A DNA stretch of 64,000 nucleotides from assembly GCF_003086295.3 (NCBI RefSeq), contig NC_092053.1, forward strand, positions 89,314,745-89,378,744, in the 5' to 3' direction. The notes under the pieces are model-generated. The model was given only the letters and a program-made list of their open reading frames with translations, was not told the origin of the DNA and did not search any database. A program made the translations under genes and the position numbers. Below are positions 57,648 to 64,000 of this stretch, one piece after another. Source of the DNA: Arachis hypogaea (taxonomy: Eukaryota; Streptophyta; Magnoliopsida; Fabales; Fabaceae). Position 1 is the first letter of the stretch. Each line of letters starts with the position of its first letter.

Positions 57648-58856
57648 AATGAACCCTCCTATCCACCTCAAGCCCCAATAGATGATTCTCTCACTTTATT
57701 ACTTCGAGGGCAAAGAGAAATGCAAAGGGAGACACTAGAATTCATGGCTACCTTGACCAAGGTAGTAAACACTTTGGCCTCCCGATACTCATGCACTCAA
57801 AGTACTTCCATGGCCACATGTGAAGAATCAAATAAAGAGCATAGTATGAAGGAGAGATTAGAAACTCCGGTGGAGGATGAGGAATGCGATTTTATGTTGG
57901 AACAATTGAAGGAAGCTATAATTGTTGAAGAGGAAGAAGTGGCTGAAGACTTAGGAGATGCGGAACCTCTTTGGGAATCTCAAGTCATAAAACCTCTCTC
58001 CAAGAAGATTGAAATTGATGTTGAGGAGGGTGTACAACTTCCAAAGCATATTATAGTTGGAGACCTTGAAGAGGTTAATCAAGAGATGGATTCAATCATT
58101 GATGAATTCTTATCTACAATTGAATCTTCCCCCATTGGACTAGAAATAGAGATCAAGGAAGAAGATTCACAACCTCCAAAACCCTTGGTAAATGATAAAG
58201 AAGAAATTGAATCGGAAGAAAGTTACCAAGAAAAAGGTTTTAAAGAAGTTGTCAAGCAAAAGGAAGAGGTAGAAGTTAAAGAATCTCACCAAGAGATGGA
58301 GGCAAATCAAGAAGAACACAAGGGAGTGGAGCTTGAAATCACCTTGCCAAAGTTGTTGGAGAGCTCTCTCCCTAAGTCACCATCATTCTTTACAACATTC
58401 AAGTGGGTAAAATTCATATCCCTTAGCTTCTTCATCCCACTTGAATATGGTTTGCTTGAGACGGATGGTCAACTTAGGAATATTTGTGGGATTAAGAGTA
58501 CAGGAGCAATGGTTAGTAGTTGGAAACAACATTCAAAGTTCATTGTAGTTGAGAGGTCAAGGTTGAAATGCAAAGGTTAGAGTCATGCTACATTGAATGG
58601 ATCTAGGAAGTTGTTTGGGTACTTGACTAAGGATTCTAACTACTTATCACCCGGATGGAATGATGATGATCAACTTGAAGACGAGTGTAGAAACAAGATT
58701 TGGGATCCGAGAATATATGAAGACCAACTTTGGGATCCCTTAGCTTGTGTGGAACTCCATCAAAGCTTGGTGATATTGATTGTGAACTTTGGAGCTTATT
58801 GGAGATCGAAGCATTGGTGGAAGTTTCAAGATGAGTTCACGCATAAGCCACCATGA
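57648..58856 (+). pseudogene. Element I: ORF1 C-terminal two thirds, one stop
   Basis: The frame begins at the J junction with EPSYPPQAPIDDSLTLLLRG, then the coil REMQRETLEFMATLTKVVN, a very acidic Glu/Lys-rich middle, FKWVKFISLSFFIPLEYGLL, ETDGQLRNICGIKSTG, and the tail LSPGWNDDDQLED and KHWWKFQDEFTHKPP. TAG at 58578-58580 is the single interruption; TGA ends it at 58854-58856. It has the same domain order as ORF1 of F and G and supports a single protein family of unknown function. Confidence 0.82.
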
Positions 58857-58870
58857 CAAGGAGCTCACCA

Positions 58871-58932
58871 ATTGTCCAAATTAAGGAAAATAAATAAAAG
58901 TGCTAGGTGAGAGACACCCCACCATGGTAACC
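58871..58932 (+). promoter_or_regulatory. Element I: tandem hairpin block, partly decayed
   Basis: GTCCAAATTAAGGA retains only half of hairpin 1. Hairpin 2 is GGTGAG (58906-58911), loop AGACAC, CCCACC (58918-58923), with one mismatch. ATG 58924-58926 and GTAACC follow. Confidence 0.65.
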
Positions 58933-59229
58933 TCTTTCCATTCTCTTGTAGATATAATCAATGAGTGAATTAAGTTGCCAACGTTAGGTAGTTCTCATAT
59001 TTTCCATACTCTTGTAGATATTGCTTTGATTGTTAGGTTGTTTGTTAGATTTATGTTTTGATGTAGGTTAGTATTTTGAATTGTATTTTGTTGCATTGTC
59101 TTTGAAAAATTTTCCAAAAAGTTAAAGATTTTGTTTTTTTTTTTTTTTGTATTTTGGTTGGTTTCAAGTATGTATATAGTGGGTGGGAGTGCCCTGTTTT
59201 TATTTTATGCTTCTTAAAAAAAAATTGGC

Positions 59230-59425
59230 CCCCCACACGTGCACGTGGCCGATGCGCATGCGTCGCGTTGATGCTGCTGTTGCATGGGCCAAAAACTAGA
59301 GAGTTGTGCTGGTGGGGTGCCAAAACTTTTTGTCTAGCACAAATTCCACCCCATGCGTATGCGTGACCCACGCGTATGCATCATCTCCATTTTTCCCATG
59401 TCACGCGTACGCGTGACCCCTGCCC
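59230..59425 (+). repeat. Element I: CG-rich palindrome array (internal)
   Basis: ACACGTGCACGTGGC, ATGCGTATGCGTGACCCACGCG and TCACGCGTACGCGTGAC, with the spacer GAGAGTTGTGCTGG...AGCACAAATTCC. Same word type as I's own LTR. Confidence 0.7.
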
Positions 59426-60430
59426 TGTTCACACACCTTCTTTTTTCTTCTCTTCTTTCCATTTCTTTTCTTCTTCTCTCTTCTTTTCTTTTATTTCCCT
59501 CCTCCAACCATCACCCACCACTATCATTCACTGTCCACCATCTTCTCCTTTAGTTAGTTAGTTAGTTAGTTACTTTAATTTTCTATTTTGGTGTTAAGTG
59601 TTGAATTATTGATTTAATTTGCTGATTTTGATGTTAATTGCTGCTGATTACCCATGAGATGCTATCCTAGCATCATTGTTGTTAATATTCATTATTGGAA
59701 TCCTTTATTGAGGTTACAATTTGTCAATTGATTTTGAGTTCTTCATGCTTTATTTTATGGATACCAAGTGCATGAGAATTGCCTTTCAAGCATTCTAAAT
59801 CTTTTGAATTGCATGTTGTAGCTAGCCAACATAGGATTTGAACTCTTTACTTTGACTAGGCAATTTTTTTATGCTGGATGTTGTGCATTTATCTCAATAC
59901 ATTGTGTTGCTTGATCATATGCATCTATATGTTATGCTTATGCCTTAAGGACATGTTGACCTTCAATTGTTTAACTATGTGCTCTACACATACGTGAAAC
60001 TAGTCATTTTGGCATAATGTCCCAATTGTGAATTTGGATTGTAAGCTCACATAGTGACATCTTTTTGAAATTGTCAAGCTATATGGACCTTGCTTGCTAT
60101 GTAATTGATTTCACTTCTAGTCTCTTTTATTACTTTGCATAGCAACCATGTGTCCTATTTTACGTTCACTAGGTGATGGGAATCAAAATTCAAAGTGTGC
60201 CACTAGTTGATGTGTGATTTTTCTTGTTCCTTTATCATTAAAGTCTCCTTGTACATCAACGAATGTCCCTTCATCTTCCATTTCACAATGTTTGATTATC
60301 GCTTGAATGCTGTCATGCTTCTTTATTACTTGTTTGTTGGTCTTAACTTATGAGTTTCCTTTGAAACATCTCTAGCACACTAGAATGAGTGAAGTGCATG
60401 TTCATTTTGTGTAACTGTGACATAGCTTTT
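59426..60430 (+). other. Element I: pyrimidine tract and intron-like stretch, then truncated
   Basis: CTTCTTTTTTCTTC block then T-rich DNA with no gene. It resembles the pre-acceptor stretch of E in composition. The acceptor and 3' ORF are not reached before repeat K begins. Confidence 0.5.
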
Positions 60431-60658
60431 TATGTTAGTGTTATGAGGGTTACCTGAAACTGAAGGTCGATCTTGGATGAGATCTGCTGTGGTAGCCGGA
60501 GCTATCGTGTTTGACTTGTTTGACTTTGGTGGTGCTGCTGATCTTTGATCACCGGAGGGTGGTAGTACCTGCAAGAGACTCCGATGCTTAAGTTAGCATG
60601 GGCTTTGAGTAGGTATTTTGTGTAGAATCAGAGTATGAGTTATACCTAGGTGCTCCAG

Positions 60659-60714
60659 TATATTTATAGTAGTGTCGAGTGACTTCCCTTGAGATAAGAT
60701 AAGTTATCTTATCT
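60659..60714 (-). promoter_or_regulatory. Repeat K: TATA box and GATAAG palindrome
   Basis: Minus strand CTATAAATATA (60669-60659) is a strong plant TATA box. About 25 bp upstream, AGATAAGATAA-G-TTATCTTATCT (60692-60714) is a perfect palindrome carrying GATAAG (I-box type) on both strands. A CACTAC..TATAAATA layout fits an LTR promoter. Confidence 0.6.
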
Positions 60715-60829
60715 TATCTTTTATGGGTGAGTCCCCTTATCTTTGGCCAGCCGCCTTTAGGTGGGCTGTGATATTCTGCTTTGGGCCTGCTTAGGCCCTT
60801 ATAGCGATTTGGCCGAGCTCTTTGTGAAG

Positions 60830-60946
60830 AGGTCGTTAATGGACCAACTTTTCAAAAGGTTGGTAATAGACCAACCTTTCAAGAGGTCGGTAATGGGCCA
60901 ACCTTTCAAACGGTCGGTAATTGGCCAACCTTTCAAGAGGTCGGTC
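60830..60946. repeat. 27-bp tandem repeat, 4.3 copies
   Basis: Units start at 60830, 60857, 60884, 60911 and 60938 with consensus AGGTCGGTAATGGGCCAACC + TTTCAAG. As 27 is divisible by three, a spurious 9-residue peptide repeat appears on the minus strand. Confidence 0.93.
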
Positions 60947-61840
60947 GTTCTGATCTTCGTCCAACTCGGATCGCATAGCTCGACCCAGGGTATGAACAGT
61001 GCCCCTGCTTGAGCTTCATTCTTCCTTGTGAGGTCGTGCTTCTTAGCTTCGATCCCTTTGAGGGAGTCATGCTCAAACATCTGTCTGGCTTGTTTCTTCA
61101 TTGCTTTGCAATCCTTGTAGATTTTCTAGAGGTTTGGTACTTCCCGGTCTGACCTCTTTTGAGTGGTAGTGTGGGTTTTCTACCCTTGCCTTTTGGATCA
61201 CGCCTTGCTTTAAGTTTGTGTTGACAACCTTCTGCTTTGGTGAAGTTATCCTTGCGGCATGATATCCAGGCTTTTAGTGACTTTGTTCGATGACTTTTTA
61301 GTGTTCTTTATATAGAACCTTTTTAGTCCCGGATGACTTTTGTAGCCTTGTTGTGAGATCGTGCCTTCTTTGAGCGGAGTTTTATCCCTTTTAGCTAAGC
61401 ACTTTTGAGCCTTAAGTTGTTTCTCAACCTTTTGGCTTGTTCTTTTTTGAGATCGTACTTGCGCCTCTTCTTAGCTGACGTCGACCTGTACGACTTTGCT
61501 ACCCGGGCTTTTTAGTCACATTTCAACAACTTTTTAGGTAGTGTTCCGATGAGGAACCTTTTCTTTATAGTTTGTTTGGACGACTTTTTAGCTCTGTCTT
61601 AAGGTCGTGCTTTCGCTTTTTAAGTAGCGTCTCTTTTCGAGACTTGTACCCTTTAGCGAAGCACTTTTGGCCTTTTGGAGGTGTCTTCGTCCCTTTTTAG
61701 TGATCCTTTCATTGGTCCGACTTCTCTGTCGGGCCTTACTAAGTTATTTTTAGTAATCCATTTTTAGTCAGACCTCATCAGGCCACCTTTTATGAGTTAC
61801 TTTTTATAACTTCTTGCATTAATCTGCTTTTATCACCTTT

Positions 61841-62049
61841 CACCTTGCTGACTTCTTTATAATTGGTCGATGAATTTGATTTTCACCTTGCCAACCTCTT
61901 TGTAATCGGACGATGTAGTTTTCACCTTGCCGATCTCTTCGTAATCGGACGATGAATTTGGTTTTCACCTTGCCAACCTCTTCGTAGTCGGATGATGAAT
62001 TTGGTTTTTACCTTACCGACCTCTTTGTAATCGGACGATGAATTTGGTG
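61841..62049. repeat. About 43-bp tandem repeat, five copies
   Basis: Units open CACCTTGCCGACCTCTTTGT and carry AATCGGACGATGAATTTGGTT, beginning at 61841 and running to about 62049 with one shorter unit. Confidence 0.88.
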
Positions 62050-62355
62050 AGCTTAGATTAATATATCTTGGTAGGAAACTTTTTAGGGAATCTGAAACTT
62101 TTTTCAAATGATAAAAAATAGAAATATGAAGAAGAGTGTATACATATGAGTGCTTACCTTTCTAGGTCGAACAACTTGGTAGATCTTGGCCTGGCGCCTC
62201 CTTAAAAAACCTTTTCAGGAAAGAGAGTGCCCCTTGACCTAAGATCTTTATTTTTCTCTAGCTATAATACCTTCTTAGGTTACAGGCATGCCATGACCTT
62301 GGTAGCTCTCGCCCATCGAGGTCAGACACTGGTATGCAAAATCGTGATCATTCAT

Positions 62356-62373
62356 TCCTTGGTAACGGTGCCA
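62356..62373 (-). other. Element L: diverged primer binding site
   Basis: Minus strand TGGCACCGTTACCAAGGA, close to LTR L. It resembles H's PBS with further changes. Internal sequence stops about 25 bp later at repeat K. Confidence 0.65.
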
Positions 62374-62382
62374 AAAACTTCA

Positions 62383-63952
62383 TGCGCACGTTCATAATTT
62401 TTGTTCTTTGTCACAACTTCGCACAACTAACCAGCAAGTGCACTGGGTCGTCCAAGTAATAAACCTTACGTGAGTAAGGGTCGATCCAATGGAGATTGTC
62501 GGCTTGAAGCAATCTATGATCACCTTGTAAGGCGGATTTCAAATGGTTATGGTGAATGGATAATGAAAATATAATTAAAATATAAAATAGGATAGAAATA
62601 CTTATGTAATTCATTGGTGAGAATTTTATATAAGCGTATAGAGATGCTTTTGTTCCTCCTGAACCTCTGCTTCCTGCTGTCTTCATCCAATCATTCCTAC
62701 TCCTTTCCATGGTAAGCTTTATGTAGGGCATCACCATTGTCAATGGCTACATCCCGTCCTCTCAGTGAAAATGGTCCAAAATGCGCTGTCACCGCACGGC
62801 TAATCATCTGTCGGTTCTCGATCATACTGGAATAGGATTCAGTAATCCTTTTGCGTCTGTCACTACGCCCAGCACTCGCGAGTTTGAAGCTCGTCACAGC
62901 GATCCCTTCCCAGATCCTACTCGGAATACCACAGACAAGGTTTAGACTTTCCAGCTCTCAAGAATGGCCGCCAATAATTCTAGCCTATACCACGAAGACT
63001 CTGATCGTAGATCAGGAGGCTAAGAGATACACATTCAAGCTTGTTTACATGTAGAATGGAAGTGTTTGTCAGGCACGCGTTCATAAGTGAGAATGATGAT
63101 GAGCGTCACATAATCATCACATTCATCATGTTCTTGTGTGCGAATGAATATCTTAGAGAAGAAATAGGCTCGAATTGAATAGAAAAATAATAGTACTTTG
63201 CATTAATTCATGAGGAACAGCAGAGCTCCACACCTTAATCTATGGTGTGTAGAAACTCTACCGTTGAAAATACATAAGTGATAATGGTCCAGGCATGGCC
63301 GAATGGCTAGCCTCCCAAAGAGGGTTCAATCATCAAAACATGATCAAAAGATTTCTAACACAATAGTAAAAAGTTCTATTTATACTAAACTAGTTACTAG
63401 GGTTACAGAAATAAGTAAATGATACAAAAATCCACTTCCGGGCCCACTTGGTGTGTGCTTGGGCTGAGCATTGAAGCTTTCACGTGTAGAGATCTTCCTT
63501 GGAGTTAAATGCCAGTTTGTAACCTGTTTCTGGCATTTAACTCCAGAATAAGGCAGAAAGCTGGCGTTGAACGCCAGGTTGCGTCATCTAAACTCGGGCA
63601 AGGTATGGACTATTATGTATTGCTGGAAAGCCATGAATGTCTATGTTCTAACGCAATTGAGAGCGCACCATTTGAACTCTTGTAGCTCTAGAAAATCCAC
63701 TTTAAGTGCATGGAGGTTAGAATCCAACAGCATCTGCAGTCCTTCTTTAACCTCTGAATCTGATTTTTGCTCAAGTCCCTCAATTTCAGCCAAAAATTAC
63801 CTGAAAAAACAGAGAAAGACACAAACTCATAGTAAAGTCCAAAAATGTGAATTTTATTTAAAAACTAATAAAAATATACTAAAAACTAATTAAATTATAC
63901 TAAAAACTATGTAAAAACAATGCCAAAAAGCGTATAAATTATCCGCTCATCA
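62383..63952 (-). repeat. Element L: LTR of the H family (1570 bp)
   Basis: Minus strand TGATGAGCGGATAATTTATACGC ... TGCGCA. It aligns with H's LTR, including the GGGCCCACTTGGTGTGTGCT region and the word CTGGCGTTGAACGCCAG (63561-63577). A polypurine tract lies on its upstream side and a PBS on its downstream side. Confidence 0.85.
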
Positions 63953-63990
63953 CAACACCAAACTTAAATTGTTGCTTATCCCCAAGCAAC
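63953..63990 (-). other. Element L: terminal hairpin and polypurine-like tract
   Basis: Minus strand GTTGCTT-GGGGAT-AAGCAAC (63990-63971), perfect 7-bp stem, then AATTTAAGTTTGGTGTTG against the LTR. Rest of the element is beyond the window. Confidence 0.75.
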
Positions 63991-64000
63991 TAAAAATCAA

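Larger units (their letters stand above)
60431..62331 (-). repeat. LTR-like repeat K with promoter-like motifs and tandem repeats
   Basis: Minus-strand sequence bounded by TGTCTGACC (62331) and ACTAACA (60431), LTR-like ends. It contains a TATA box, a GATAAG palindrome and two tandem arrays. No PBS or tract is attached at either edge and no matching 5-bp duplication was found, so limits are tentative. Confidence 0.45.

Noticed and set aside
60799..61101. Minus-strand protein with a 9-residue repeat
   Set aside because: The 27-bp tandem repeat inside LTR-like DNA explains it; no other coding signal.

Overview
This window looks like repeat-dense, probably pericentromeric, plant nuclear DNA. 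It is almost entirely LTR retrotransposons. I see no credible host gene, rRNA, tRNA or CRISPR array. Primer binding sites complementary to tRNA-Asp (TGGCGCCGTTGCCGGGGA type), LTRs of 1.4-1.8 kb opening TGATAAACC or TGATGAGCG, and pol genes of the Athila/Tat branch of Ty3/gypsy point to a legume. From memory these LTR families resemble those of peanut (Arachis), but that is recognition, not a search. Elements are lettered A to L here.

Layout. 1-1220: 3' end of a dead Ty1/copia element (A) with its 3' LTR. 1221-6088: AT-rich intergenic DNA, an LTR-like fragment, and a clear Mutator-type MITE with a 9-bp target duplication (5642-5829). 6089-7617: 3' LTR of element B. 7752-8384: CACTA (En/Spm) transposase fragment. 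About 8.5-47.8 kb: a nest of insertions. Minus-strand element C carries minus-strand element D (8903-42446, TSD CACTC). D carries plus-strand element E (19662-39391, TSD AGCAT). E carries plus-strand element F (22724-32676, TSD ATGCC). Element G (42590 to about 47545, minus) also sits in C. The interrupted reading frame stays in phase across the D, E and F insertions, which independently supports the boundaries. 47777-55327: element H (plus; gag-protease and a 3' ORF, no pol seen), cut by element I at 55328. Element I is interrupted by LTR-like sequence J. From 60.4 kb to the end: LTR-like K with tandem repeats, then an LTR (L) flanked by a PBS on one side and a polypurine tract on the other.

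Two coding layouts coexist. D and E have gag-pol (E has lost its 5' part), then a long non-coding stretch, then a 3' ORF resembling the 'putative plant transposon protein' domain (Pfam Transposase_32, PF20167, by recollection). F, G and I replace gag-pol with an unrelated ORF (ORF1) of unknown function, so they look non-autonomous. They share LTR style, PBS, 3' ORF (F) and RNA-level signals with the autonomous type.

The most interesting signal is non-coding. Five elements (D, E, F, G, I) share a compact tandem-hairpin block directly after pol or ORF1, ending CCCACC-ATG-GTA. The GT is a plausible splice donor, and D, E and F have a pyrimidine tract plus AG|GATG acceptor exactly at the 3'-ORF start codon. 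Arrays of short CG-rich palindromes lie inside these predicted introns and again in the LTRs. The unrelated family H has its own palindrome word in the same positions. A duplicate polypurine tract follows the 3' ORF, and a hairpin precedes the terminal polypurine tract. Together these suggest a conserved RNA-processing and replication architecture shared by autonomous and non-autonomous partners.
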